Notes under the pieces: model-generated
What the model saw: the letters and a program-made list of their open reading frames with translations, nothing else
Told to the model about the DNA's origin: nothing
Database searches by the model: none
Translations under genes and position numbers: made by a program
NCBI GenBank assembly: GCA_934565415.1
Contig: CAKTHQ010000004.1
Location: 1 to 64,000, forward strand
DNA: 64,000 bases
From: an uncultured Oscillospiraceae bacterium
GTDB taxonomy: Bacteria > Bacillota > Clostridia > Oscillospirales > Oscillospiraceae
Direction of reading: 5' to 3'
Shown: one piece after another, positions 1 through 7,900 of the stretch
How positions within the stretch are numbered: position 1 is the stretch's first letter
Layout of the letters: every line of letters begins with the position of its first letter

Positions 1-2165
1 ATCATAGCCATAGCAACCAGGGCGGAGTCCATGATGGGCCGCAGGGTCTTGGGTGCGCCGTTGGAGTTGTTGGACAGGCCGCCGGTGGACTTCAGGCCCT
101 CGTCGGCGAACATCTTGATGGCGTTCAGAACATCCATCTGCTTGTCCTGCATACCCTTGACCACCAGGAACAGGGGGTCGAACCACAGGTCGGTAGCTTC
201 CATACCCAGGCTCAGGCCACGCTCCAGCATATTGTGGCAGTGCTTCATGCGCTCCTCGTTGTCCTTTGCAATGCCGTCGGCAGAGCACAGGGCGATACAG
301 ATGGCATCGTTGGCAGCGGCCAGGTCGATGTTGGAGATACGGGAGCCGGCATCGGCAGAGTTGACGATGGGCTTACCGTTGGTCCGGTTGTAGACCTTGA
401 TACCGGCTTCGATAGCCTTCTTGTTGGCGGTATCCAGAGCCAGAGGCACATTGTTGAAGTTCTCCTGCAGCAGCTTGACCGCCCACATCATACGCTCGGG
501 GCCGTCCTTTTCGGCAGGTCCGATGTTGACGTCCAGGTAGGTGGCACCGGCAGCAATCTGCTCGGCGGCACGCTTCAGGATAGGAGCGGGATCCCGCTCG
601 TCCATAGCCTTGCGGATGGAGGGGGAGATGCAGTGGATCCGTTCGCCGATGGTGACGAAGGTCTGGGAGTCGGGGTTGTGGCCCTTGTACTGAACACCCA
701 TGTCCACCACTTCGATGGCGGGCACCTTGGTAGCCAGCAGTTCTTCGAAGGACAGTTCCTTGACCTCTTCCTTGGGAGCGGCAGCGGCCTTGGCGGCAGC
801 CTCGGCAGCGGCGGCCTTGGCAGCGGCCTCGTACTCCTTATCCTTCATGTACTTGGGCAGCTGAACGGCCTCGGTAGGACCGACAACCACGTTCCAGCCG
901 GGCAGCTTCTCGGCGATTTCGCCCTTCATAACGGCAACCTTGCCGGGGATAATCAGGGTACGGTTCTTGATCTTGTTCTCGATGTCCAGATCGGCAAAGG
1001 TCTTCTTGATGGAGGTGGAGGAGAACTTACCGGCAGCCCAGGCAGTCAGAACGGACATACCGGAGGCGTCGGAGATGATCAGGTTCACAGGCTGGTTGGA
1101 ACGCTCCAGTTCGCCGGAAACCAGGAAGTAGGTCAGAGCGAAGTCAACGGTCAGAGCGCAGGGGCTGTTCTCGTCGGCACCGTTCAGAGGATAGATCTTG
1201 GACTCTACCTTCATGGGCTTCTGAGGATCGGTGAAGATGTTCTGACGCAGACCGTACAGAGGCAGAGCCTGGGCGTAGGTCATGTTGTCCAGCACAATGA
1301 TGGAAGCGTACTTCTCGGTGAACATGGCGGCGTAAGCGGTCTCCAGGTGCATATCACCGCCGCACAGCTTGCCCAGGTTCACGATGGAGGGATAACCGAA
1401 GCTCCGGTCGCCGTCCTTCAGAGCGGTACGACGGACGAAAACGGCGTTGGCCAGGGTCTCTTTGGCGGTCTTGCCTGTGACATCCAGAACCAGGTTCTTG
1501 TTGCCGGCAGCTTCCAGCTTCTTCACGGTGTCGTAGAGGTCAGACAGGGTCTCGGCCCAAACGCCCAGAACCACGCCGTTTTCCTTGGCGACTTCGTTCA
1601 TAGCCTCCCAGTTGGCGGGGGTAGCGCCGTCCAGGATGGGCTTGCCGTCCTTCACCTCGGCCAGAGCAGCCTTGGCGCAATCCACATCCCAGCACTCCAG
1701 GATCAGGTCCCGGCCGGTAGCTGCGGCCTTCTTGGCAAGCTCTGCATAGGCAGCGGCATCGGTGCCCTCGTTGCGGACAAACAGGGTCTCTACATACATA
1801 CGCTCGCCGATACGCTCGTAGTCCACCTTGGCCATAGCAGCCAGCTTGGCGTCCACTTCCTCGGCAGACATCTTGGTGGAAACGGGAACGGCGTACAGGT
1901 TCTTGTTGACCAGGGTCTTCTCGTGACGGAACAGCACGGTCTCGCCGCCCAGCTTGTGATCCTTACCAAAGGTAATGGTCTTCATGGGGGGCGCAGTCTG
2001 CTCGTTCAGCATTGCCTTTGCGTCGTCAGAGAAATAGGGGCACTTATCGATTGCGATGGCGCCCTGAGCCACCTTCATGCAGAATGCCATACAGGTGGGG
2101 CTGCCGCACTCCTTACAGTTCTTCTTAGGAGACAGCTTAAAAATGTCCAAACCTTTCAAAGCCAT
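1..2165 (-). CDS. acsC-acsE: AcsC-AcsE fusion: corrinoid/iron-sulfur protein large subunit joined to methyltetrahydrofolate methyltransferase (3' end outside window)
   Basis: Wood-Ljungdahl pathway protein. The ATG at 2165 follows an AAGGAGG ribosome site. Residues C17, C20, C25 and C42 form the N-terminal [4Fe-4S] cluster motif of the corrinoid protein large subunit (CdhE/AcsC), and the corrinoid protein body runs to about residue 442. An Ala/Lys/Glu-rich linker (about 443-475) follows, and then from about residue 490 a pterin-binding domain with TIGERIH and YLDVNIGP motifs, typical of AcsE, which moves the methyl group from methyl-tetrahydrofolate to cobalamin. The frame is open to the window edge (codon 721). 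AcsE is normally about 260 residues, so roughly 20-25 codons should lie outside. acsD lies 20 bp upstream. The two activities are usually separate genes, so the fusion brings methyl donor and acceptor enzymes together. Confidence 0.88.
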   Translation of the reverse strand, partial: MALKGLDIFKLSPKKNCKECGSPTCMAFCMKVAQGAIAIDKCPYFSDDAKAMLNEQTAPPMKTITFGKDHKLGGETVLFRHEKTLVNKNLYAVPVSTKMSAEEVDAKLAAMAKVDYERIGERMYVETLFVRNEGTDAAAYAELAKKAAATGRDLILECWDVDCAKAALAEVKDGKPILDGATPANWEAMNEVAKENGVVLGVWAETLSDLYDTVKKLEAAGNKNLVLDVTGKTAKETLANAVFVRRTALKDGDRSFGYPSIVNLGKLCGGDMHLETAYAAMFTEKYASIIVLDNMTYAQALPLYGLRQNIFTDPQKPMKVESKIYPLNGADENSPCALTVDFALTYFLVSGELERSNQPVNLIISDASGMSVLTAWAAGKFSSTSIKKTFADLDIENKIKNRTLIIPGKVAVMKGEIAEKLPGWNVVVGPTEAVQLPKYMKDKEYEAAAKAAAAEAAAKAAAAPKEEVKELSFEELLATKVPAIEVVDMGVQYKGHNPDSQTFVTIGERIHCISPSIRKAMDERDPAPILKRAAEQIAAGATYLDVNIGPAEKDGPERMMWAVKLLQENFNNVPLALDTANKKAIEAGIKVYNRTNGKPIVNSADAGSRISNIDLAAANDAICIALCSADGIAKDNEERMKHCHNMLERGLSLGMEATDLWFDPLFLVVKGMQDKQMDVLNAIKMFADEGLKSTGGLSNNSNGAPKTLRPIMDSALVAMAM

Positions 2166-2185
2166 GATATGTATCCTCCTTCCGC

Positions 2186-3127
2186 TTACATAAGCTCTGT
2201 GATGAACTTCTTAATGGTCGCAACAGCAGCGGGATGACGCATAATCACAGCGTCGGCGCCGCCGGTCAGGTCGGCAGCAGCAGTGGCAACTTCCATGCCA
2301 ATGCCGCGCTCTTCCGCGTTGCCCCAAGCGGGTTCATCTTCTTCGGAAGCGGTGGATTCCTTCACGCCCCAGGTGTCAGGGGACACGGGCGCAATGATGG
2401 GCATCTGCAGGTCGGCATCGGACTGAGCCAGAGCGGCCAGACGGACGCGGTCCAGGGTAGAGGCCACATACTCATAGCCGTAGCCCACGGCAGCGGTACC
2501 AACGTTCATAACGATGGAGGCAGGAGAAACGGTCAGGCCCTTCAGCATGATGTTCAGCTGCTTGGCCAGGTTGATGTCGTCGGCGGTCTCGGCACCCACC
2601 TTCTGGCCGTAAGCCAGAGCGACGGAAGCACCGACGGTCTTGTAGTCCTCGCTGCGGGCGGACAGAACCAGAATGTTCTTGCCCTGCAGAGCCTCGGCGA
2701 TCTTGCTGAACAGCTCGCCGTCCTTCTCGATGTTCTTGCAGCCCATAATGACAATGGGCATGGAAACGGCATCGGCCACAGCCTTGGCGTCGGCTACGCA
2801 GTCGGCAACGGAGCGGTTGGCGCCGTTGGGATCGGCAGACTCAAAGTGCAGGCACAGGAAATCGGCGCCCTCCATGGTCTCCGCCTTCTTGGCGTAGTCT
2901 GCCATGGTGGTGCAGCCGGCATAGAACTCCTTCAGAGCAGGCGCGGTCCACTCGCTTGCCAGGTCGGAGATCTCGATACCGATCTTCGGTGCGTTCTCGA
3001 TGGGCGCATCGAATGTGTAGAAGGGCAGCACGTTCTGGCCGCCGATGACAATTGCCTTGTCGCCGGTGCCCAGGGTAACGGCATTGATCTTGCCGCTGTA
3101 GGGCTGCTTCTTAGGTTCGAAAGACAT
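2186..3127 (-). CDS. acsD: Corrinoid/iron-sulfur protein small subunit (acetyl-CoA synthase complex delta subunit)
   Basis: A 313-residue protein matching the AcsD/CdhD family in length and sequence: a TIM-barrel-like protein that pairs with AcsC to carry the methyl-cobamide between methyl-tetrahydrofolate and acetyl-CoA synthase in the cytoplasm. Recognisable segments are the N-terminal VTLGTGDKAIVIGGQ, the FLCLHFESADPNG loop and the C-terminal MRHPAAV segment. The start at 3127 has a GGGGGAT purine run just upstream. It is the first of two genes on this strand (acsD then acsC-acsE, 20-bp gap), so the two subunits of the heterodimer are probably co-translated. The adjacent CooC-type ATPase upstream supports a nickel-dependent acetyl-CoA synthase elsewhere in the genome. 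Confidence 0.93.
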   Translation of the reverse strand: MSFEPKKQPYSGKINAVTLGTGDKAIVIGGQNVLPFYTFDAPIENAPKIGIEISDLASEWTAPALKEFYAGCTTMADYAKKAETMEGADFLCLHFESADPNGANRSVADCVADAKAVADAVSMPIVIMGCKNIEKDGELFSKIAEALQGKNILVLSARSEDYKTVGASVALAYGQKVGAETADDINLAKQLNIMLKGLTVSPASIVMNVGTAAVGYGYEYVASTLDRVRLAALAQSDADLQMPIIAPVSPDTWGVKESTASEEDEPAWGNAEERGIGMEVATAAADLTGGADAVIMRHPAAVATIKKFITELM

Positions 3128-3198
3128 TAGAATATCCCCCTTGTTTGAATGTATATTGATAGAAGAAGCAAATTGCCTTGCCTCGATTATCCAGTGTC

Positions 3199-3271
3199 AT
3201 TGCCAGCCAGCGCACACTGGTGTGGCAATCTTAAGCTGTCGTTGCCAGCCAGCGCACGCTGGTGTGGCAAC
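3199..3271. repeat. Two tandem copies of a palindromic REP-like repeat
   Basis: Copy 1 (3199-3229) and copy 2 (3241-3271) share the core GCCAGCGCAC(A/G)CTGGTG flanked by inverted arms ATTGCCA/TGGCAAT and GTTGCCA/TGGCAAC. They lie between acsD and the CooC-type gene. Related units beginning with GTCATTGCGA occur at 46600 and 39863, also between genes, so this is a dispersed intergenic repeat and probably folds as RNA. Confidence 0.75.
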
Positions 3272-3298
3272 CCCCCGGATATTCAGAGCACTCCGGGC

Positions 3299-3362
3299 TC
3301 CTCCCCTCGACCTCATCCGGCCCTGCGGGGCCACCTTCCCCTCCCAGGGGAAGGCTGGAGTT
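3299..3362. repeat. Dispersed GC-rich intergenic repeat, family B
   Basis: Contains CTTCCCCTCCCAGGGGAAGG next to a CATCCGGCCCTGCGGGGCC unit. The same arrangement, inverted and diverged, is found at 60579-60658 upstream of the M20 peptidase gene. Both copies are intergenic. It looks like a non-coding dispersed repeat, with no transposase or reading frame. Confidence 0.6.
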
Positions 3363-3379
3363 GAGGTTGGAGAGCTTTC

Positions 3380-4150
3380 TTACAGCTTGAGTTCCTTCAT
3401 GATCCCGGTCAGCGCCGTCTTCATAGGAGAGGACTCGGGAAGCAGTGCGGAGGGTTCGCCGTTGCAGTCGCAGCGGTACACGCCCTCGTCCTGGGGCAGA
3501 ACGCCCAGGAGCTTCAAGCCATGGCGGTTAATTTCCTCTTTCACGCCGTCTTCCAGCACACCGCCGGGGGCCCGGTTGACAATCAGGCCCATGACGCCGG
3601 GGTTCAGGCCCATTTCGTCGATCATTTCCGCAATTCTGGCCACCGCCTGGATGCCCCGGCGGGAACAGTCGGAAATCAGCAGCATAATATCCACATGGGG
3701 CAGGGTACCTCTGGCAACGTGCTCCAGACCGGCCTCATTGTCCATGACCATATAGGCATAGTTCTTGGCGTATTTATCCACCTGAGTCTTCAGAACGCCG
3801 TTGACATAGCAGTAGCAGCCCTTGCCCTGGGTGCGGCCCATAACCAGCATATCAAAATCGTCTTCTTCAATGAGGGCGTTGTTGAACTGCATTTCGGCAT
3901 AGTCCGCCTTGGTCATGCCGGTGGGAATGGAGCCGGTCTGCTCGGCGTGGGCCATCTCTTCCCGGATCTGGCCCAGGGTAATGTCCGCTTCCACACCCAG
4001 AACCTCGTTGAGGTTGGAGTTTGCGTCCGCGTCCACAACCAGGACGGGACCCTTTTTCCGCTTGCACAGATATTCAATAATCATGCCGCAGGTGGTGGTT
4101 TTTCCCACACCGCCCTTACCGGCAACGGCAATTGTAGTAGGATTCGGCAT
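3380..4150 (-). CDS. acsF: CooC/AcsF-type nickel-insertion ATPase
   Basis: A 256-residue MinD/CooC-family P-loop ATPase. The N-terminal VAGKGGVGKTT motif is the deviant Walker A with signature lysine, and DADANSNL is the switch segment. Members load nickel into acetyl-CoA synthase or CO dehydrogenase, and the neighbouring acsD and acsC-acsE fit that role. The start ATG at 4150 follows GAAGGAGC; a longer open frame upstream would run into the tRNA gene and is rejected. MGRTQGKGCYCYVNG carries the paired cysteines (Cys-X-Cys) expected at the dimer metal site of CooC. Whether it acts on acetyl-CoA synthase (AcsF) or CO dehydrogenase (CooC) cannot be decided here. Confidence 0.9.
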   Translation of the reverse strand: MPNPTTIAVAGKGGVGKTTTCGMIIEYLCKRKKGPVLVVDADANSNLNEVLGVEADITLGQIREEMAHAEQTGSIPTGMTKADYAEMQFNNALIEEDDFDMLVMGRTQGKGCYCYVNGVLKTQVDKYAKNYAYMVMDNEAGLEHVARGTLPHVDIMLLISDCSRRGIQAVARIAEMIDEMGLNPGVMGLIVNRAPGGVLEDGVKEEINRHGLKLLGVLPQDEGVYRCDCNGEPSALLPESSPMKTALTGIMKELKL

Positions 4151-4285
4151 AGCAATGCTCCTTCGCAGGAAGTCTGTATCCGGGATGGACGAAGTACGCC
4201 CATATCGATACAAACATATCATATCACGCAGTGACCAAGAATTCAACCTTATTTTTTCCAAAAATGCATTTTTTCTTTCCCGAAC

Positions 4286-4322
4286 GCAAAAAGAGGCCTC
4301 CAAAACGGAAGCCTCTTTTTGC
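4286..4322 (-). terminator. Rho-independent terminator after the tRNA pair
   Basis: Perfect 12-bp stem GCAAAAAGAGGC/GCCTCTTTTTGC just downstream of tRNA-Glu on the minus strand. The A/T part of the stem gives U-rich 3' ends on both strands. Confidence 0.8.
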
Positions 4323-4323
4323 T

Positions 4324-4398
4324 TGGTGACCCGTACGGGAATCGAACCCATGTTACCGCCGTGAAAGGGCGGTGTCTTAACCGCTTGACCAACGGGCC
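4324..4398 (-). tRNA. tRNA-Glu (anticodon TTC)
   Basis: Cloverleaf on the minus strand: acceptor GGCCCGT pairs with ACGGGTC, the anticodon loop is CTTTCAC with TTC at its centre, and the T-loop is GGTTCGATTCC. The CCA end is encoded (complement at 4324-4326). It abuts tRNA-Met with no spacer, so both are cut from one transcript. Confidence 0.95.
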
Positions 4399-4474
4399 TG
4401 GTAGCGGCAATCTGATTCGAACAGATGACATACCGGGTATGAACCGGCTACTCTACCAACTGAGTTATGCCGCC
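4399..4474 (-). tRNA. tRNA-Met (anticodon CAT)
   Basis: Minus-strand cloverleaf beginning GGCGGCATAACTCAG, with anticodon loop TTCATAC (CAT) and encoded CCA. The acceptor begins with a G-U pair, which fits an elongator tRNA-Met; a tRNA-Ile2 read by modified CAT is the alternative. Confidence 0.92.
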
Positions 4475-4603
4475 ATGTGGTCAATGCAATTCCGGCACCG
4501 CCGAAACAGCTTCTGTATTATATGATGGTGGGCCTAATTTGTCAAGCTCTTTTTTGTATTTTTTCAAAAATTTTTGTCAATGCTTCCCACTGAGGTGGTT
4601 TGA

Positions 4604-4984
4604 ATGGTTTTTCTTCAGGGGCTGTTGTTCCTTTTGGGCGGTGGAGGCTATGTACTTGTGGAGATTCTGTACCGGGGCCGGAGTCACATTTCCATGTTTC
4701 TGGCCGGTGGCCTGTGCTTTCTGCTGCTGGGGCGGTTGGAACGCACCCGGCCCAAGCTTCCCGCCCTTCTGCGGCCCCTGGCAGGGGCCGGGATTATTAC
4801 CGCGGTGGAGCTGGCCTTCGGAATGCTCTTTAACCGGAACTATGCCGTATGGGACTACCGGGGCCTGCCCGGAAACTATCAGGGGCAAATCTGCCCCCAA
4901 TTCTACGTTCTCTGGATTCCCCTGGCCTGGTTCGCGGGAAGGCTGTACCGGAAAATCTGGAAGCGGGTGGGGTTTTCCGATTAG
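4604..4984 (+). CDS. Small membrane protein of the CmpB-like putative ABC transporter type IV family
   Basis: A 126-residue protein with three to four hydrophobic segments (about residues 3-20, 32-42, 58-76 and 100-115) and the conserved signature of the putative ABC-transporter type IV (CmpB-like) family: WDYRGLPGNYQGQICPQF followed by a tryptophan-rich helix. The role of this family is not established. The start ATG at 4604 follows a GAGGTGG ribosome site. The gene stands alone and ends at a bidirectional terminator shared with the glycerate kinase gene on the other strand. Confidence 0.75.
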   Translation: MVFLQGLLFLLGGGGYVLVEILYRGRSHISMFLAGGLCFLLLGRLERTRPKLPALLRPLAGAGIITAVELAFGMLFNRNYAVWDYRGLPGNYQGQICPQFYVLWIPLAWFAGRLYRKIWKRVGFSD

Positions 4985-5027
4985 CTCTTTCTCAATCCGG
5001 TGTAAGCCGGCCCCCGTTTCCAGCCAA

Positions 5028-5064
5028 AAGCCCCCATCCGGATTTTTCCCGGAGGGGGCCTTCT
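5028..5064. terminator. Bidirectional terminator
   Basis: Hairpin GCCCCC..CCGG/CCGG..GGGGGC with AAAAG on the left and CTTTT on the right. It sits between the convergent CmpB-like gene and the glycerate kinase gene. Confidence 0.8.
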
Positions 5065-5065
5065 T

Positions 5066-6307
5066 TTATCCGTTCACCAGCGCTACCGCCACATCGTTTA
5101 CATTGGTCCCCGTAGGGCCGGTAACAATCAGGCCGCCGATGGCCTGTAGGGCATGGTAAGCATCGTTTTCCTGCAATACATCAAAGACGGACAGGCCCTT
5201 TGCAGCCAGCTCCCTGTTGGAATCTCCGTCCACATAGCCGCCTGCGGCATCCGTGGGGCCGTCGGTGCCGTCGCTGCCTACGCTGAAAACGCACACCCCG
5301 GGCAGCCCGTCCAGGGCCGTAGCCGCAGACAGGGCCAGCTCCTGGTTCCGGCCGCCCTTGCCATGACCGGTCAGGTGGACAACGGTTTCGCCCCCCGCCA
5401 GGAAGGCCAATTTCTTCCCGCCGCCCAGGTGGGTCCGCAGGACGGTTCCCAGGAAGCTCCCCGCCTCCTTGGCCTGGCAGCACAGCTGGTCCGTCAGCAA
5501 AATCGGTTCATAGCCCAGCTCCCGGCAGGCCCTGGCCGCGGCGGCGCAGAGCTCCCGGACGGAGCCGGTAATCTGGGTGGTTACATTGTCCAGGGTCTTG
5601 GGAGTCTCCTTGTGCAGCAGAGCTTCCGCCTCCTCCGGCAGGCGCAGCTCGTATTTCCGGACAATGGCCTCCGCCTGGGCGCAGGTAGAGGTATCCGGCA
5701 CCGCCGGGCCGGAGGCAATCATATCCAGGGGATCCCCCAGAATATCGGAAAGGACGACGGAAAATACCTTTGCCGGGGCACAGGCCCGGGCAAACCGTCC
5801 GCCCTTTACGGCGGACAGGCGCTTGCGGATGGTGTTCATCTCCACAATATCCGCCCCGCAGGCCAGAAGCTGGCCCGTAATATCCTGCAAAACCGCCCCG
5901 TCTACCAAAGGCTTTTCAAACAGGGCGCTGCCGCCGCCGGAAAGGAGGAACAGCACCGTATCCCTTTCCGTCAATCCGGATACCAGGTCCAGCGCCGCCT
6001 GGGTGGCAGAAAAGGAATTTTCGTCCGGAACCGGATGCCCGGCCTCCCGGCAGTCCAGATTCCCAAGGGGGCCCTTCACATGGCCGTATTTGGTAATGAC
6101 AATTCCCTTGTCGATCCGGTCCCCCAGGCAGTCCCTTGCGGCCTTGGCCATTTGCCAGGCGGCTTTTCCGGCGGCTACCAGAATAATTTTCCCGGGGAAC
6201 GAAGCCCCCTTCAGAGCCCTTGCCACCGCATCATCCGGCTGAACGGCCCGGATGGCTTCTTCCACAATCCGGTCCGCCTGCCCGCGCATCATTTTATCCA
6301 TAGGCAT
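5066..6307 (-). CDS. gckA: Glycerate 2-kinase (MOFRL/GckA family)
   Basis: A 413-residue protein of the DUF4147/MOFRL family of type II glycerate kinases. Conserved segments visible are VAAGKAAWQMAKAA and KYGHVKGPL in the N-terminal Rossmann domain, LSGGGSALFEKP around residue 120, and the C-terminal MOFRL domain with GGETVVHLTGHGKGGRNQE and SVGSDGTDGPTDAAGG. It phosphorylates D-glycerate to 2-phosphoglycerate. With GarR-type reductase, a GntP permease and a CdaR regulator upstream on the same strand it completes a route from tartronate semialdehyde to glycolysis. The start at 6307 follows GAGGAA. Some relatives were annotated as hydroxypyruvate reductase (TtuD), but the MOFRL glycine-rich loop favours the kinase. 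Confidence 0.88.
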   Translation of the reverse strand: MPMDKMMRGQADRIVEEAIRAVQPDDAVARALKGASFPGKIILVAAGKAAWQMAKAARDCLGDRIDKGIVITKYGHVKGPLGNLDCREAGHPVPDENSFSATQAALDLVSGLTERDTVLFLLSGGGSALFEKPLVDGAVLQDITGQLLACGADIVEMNTIRKRLSAVKGGRFARACAPAKVFSVVLSDILGDPLDMIASGPAVPDTSTCAQAEAIVRKYELRLPEEAEALLHKETPKTLDNVTTQITGSVRELCAAAARACRELGYEPILLTDQLCCQAKEAGSFLGTVLRTHLGGGKKLAFLAGGETVVHLTGHGKGGRNQELALSAATALDGLPGVCVFSVGSDGTDGPTDAAGGYVDGDSNRELAAKGLSVFDVLQENDAYHALQAIGGLIVTGPTGTNVNDVAVALVNG

Positions 6308-6340
6308 ATTTCCTCACATTGATTTGGTTTCGAACGAACA

Positions 6341-6372
6341 TTACCGGGCAGTGCCGCTGCCCTGCCCGGTAA
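6341..6372 (-). terminator. Intercistronic hairpin between gntP and gckA
   Basis: Perfect 11-bp stem TTACCGGGCAG/CTGCCCGGTAA. There is no U-run on the minus strand, so it is more likely an mRNA-processing or stability hairpin or a partial terminator that lowers gckA relative to gntP. Confidence 0.5.
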
Positions 6373-6384
6373 GGAAAGAACATA

Positions 6385-7743
6385 TCAGAAGATCAGGCTC
6401 AGAATGAAGATACCCACCATAGAGGCCAGGCCCAGAACCAGCGTCATCATGGTTTGGGTCTCATAGCCCTGCTCGGGAGTCATCTGGCCGAAGTTGGTAA
6501 CCACCCAGAAATAGGAGTCGTTGGCGTGGGACACGGTCATGGCACCGGCGCCGATGGCCATAACGGTCAGGGCCATCTTGGCCGGGGTATCCAGGCCCAT
6601 AACGCCCAGCAGGGGCGCCACGATACCGGCGGTGGTGGTGATGGCCACGGTGGAGGAGCCCTGGGCGGACTTCAGAATGGCAGCCAGCAGGAAGGGGAAG
6701 AAGATACCCACGGAGCCCAGAACGGCCGCATTCTCGGTGATGTAGTTGACCATATCGGTGGAGGAAATGACCTTGCCCAGAACGCCGCCGGCAGCGGTGA
6801 CGAACAGAATGGGGCCGGTAACCTTCAGGGTATCGTTGGTCAGGTTGTAGAAGTTATCCATCTTCTTGGCGGTAGCCAGCTGGATGACGGCAAAGACGGT
6901 GCCCACAGCCAGAGCGATGACGGGCTTGCCCAGGAAGTTGAAGAGCTCATACAGAGCCCCGGTCCAGCCGGCCATAGAGGCGATGGAGCCCATAGCCATC
7001 AGGATGATGGGTACGATGATGGGAGCCAGGGCGTTGAGGCCGCCGGGGAGCTTGCCGTAGCTGGCAACCAGCTCTTCGTAGGTCTTCACGGTCTCCTCGG
7101 AGGAGCCGGTCTCGTCGGCGCTCTTCACCTTCTTGCCGATGAACTTGGCAAAGACCAGGCCGGCAATCAGGGGCAGAATGGAGGCGGCTACGCCCATACC
7201 CATAACCAGCAGCAGGTTGTTGCCGATGCCCAGGGTGTTGGCGGCGGCGATGGGGCCGGGCGTAGGAGGAATGAATACATGGGAGATGTACAGGCCGGCG
7301 GACAGCGCCACGGTCATGGCTACGCTGGAGGTACCGGTACGGCGGACCATAGCCCGACGGATGGGATCCAGAATTACAAAGCCGCTGTCGCAGAACACGG
7401 GGATGGAAACCACCCAGCCCATAAGCTCAATGGCCAGCTCGGGATTCTTCTGGCCCACCAGCTTAACGACCATGTCCGCAAGCTTCAATGCGGCGCCGGT
7501 CTGCTCCAGGATGGTACCGATGAGGGCGCCCAGGATGATGACAATGCCGATGGAGCTGAAGGTACCGGAGAAGCCCGCACCGATGACATTGGCAATGTCC
7601 CCCAGGGGGATGCCCGCAATCAGAGCCAGGATCAGGGATACGCTCATGATGGACAGGAACGGATGCACCTTGTACTTGGAGATGGCAACGATCATCACAA
7701 CGATTGCCAGAACAAATACAATGATAAGGGGTAAGCCGGTCAT
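6385..7743 (-). CDS. gntP: GntP-family gluconate/glycerate-type permease
   Basis: A 452-residue, very hydrophobic protein with about 12-13 predicted membrane segments, matching the GntP/GarP-like gluconate:H+ symporter family. Family segments include FSSIGIVIILGALIGTILE and SHVFIPPTPGPIAAA near residue 160, and GSSTVAITTTAGI near residue 355. The start ATG at 7743 has a GAGGAGG site 8 bases upstream; an earlier in-frame start lacks one. It probably imports a sugar acid or glycerate that the neighbouring reductase and kinase process. The exact substrate cannot be read from sequence. Confidence 0.9.
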   Translation of the reverse strand: MTGLPLIIVFVLAIVVMIVAISKYKVHPFLSIMSVSLILALIAGIPLGDIANVIGAGFSGTFSSIGIVIILGALIGTILEQTGAALKLADMVVKLVGQKNPELAIELMGWVVSIPVFCDSGFVILDPIRRAMVRRTGTSSVAMTVALSAGLYISHVFIPPTPGPIAAANTLGIGNNLLLVMGMGVAASILPLIAGLVFAKFIGKKVKSADETGSSEETVKTYEELVASYGKLPGGLNALAPIIVPIILMAMGSIASMAGWTGALYELFNFLGKPVIALAVGTVFAVIQLATAKKMDNFYNLTNDTLKVTGPILFVTAAGGVLGKVISSTDMVNYITENAAVLGSVGIFFPFLLAAILKSAQGSSTVAITTTAGIVAPLLGVMGLDTPAKMALTVMAIGAGAMTVSHANDSYFWVVTNFGQMTPEQGYETQTMMTLVLGLASMVGIFILSLIF

Positions 7744-7900
7744 AATAGATTCCTCCTCGCAGATTATTGGGCAGGATGCACAGACCGGTGTGTTTTTCAT
7801 CCCGCTCTCTTGTTCATTATATTACAATGTTGAGAAGGAAAATACAATGTTTTCCGGAACGCAAAATTCGGCACATTCTTGTTACGCAGAACAAAAACAT

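Noticed and set aside
234..2237. A 667-codon plus-strand open frame opposite acsC-acsE
   Set aside because: It is an antisense shadow created by the third-position GC bias of the real gene; composition is Gly/Leu/Gln repeats with no family and no ribosome site.
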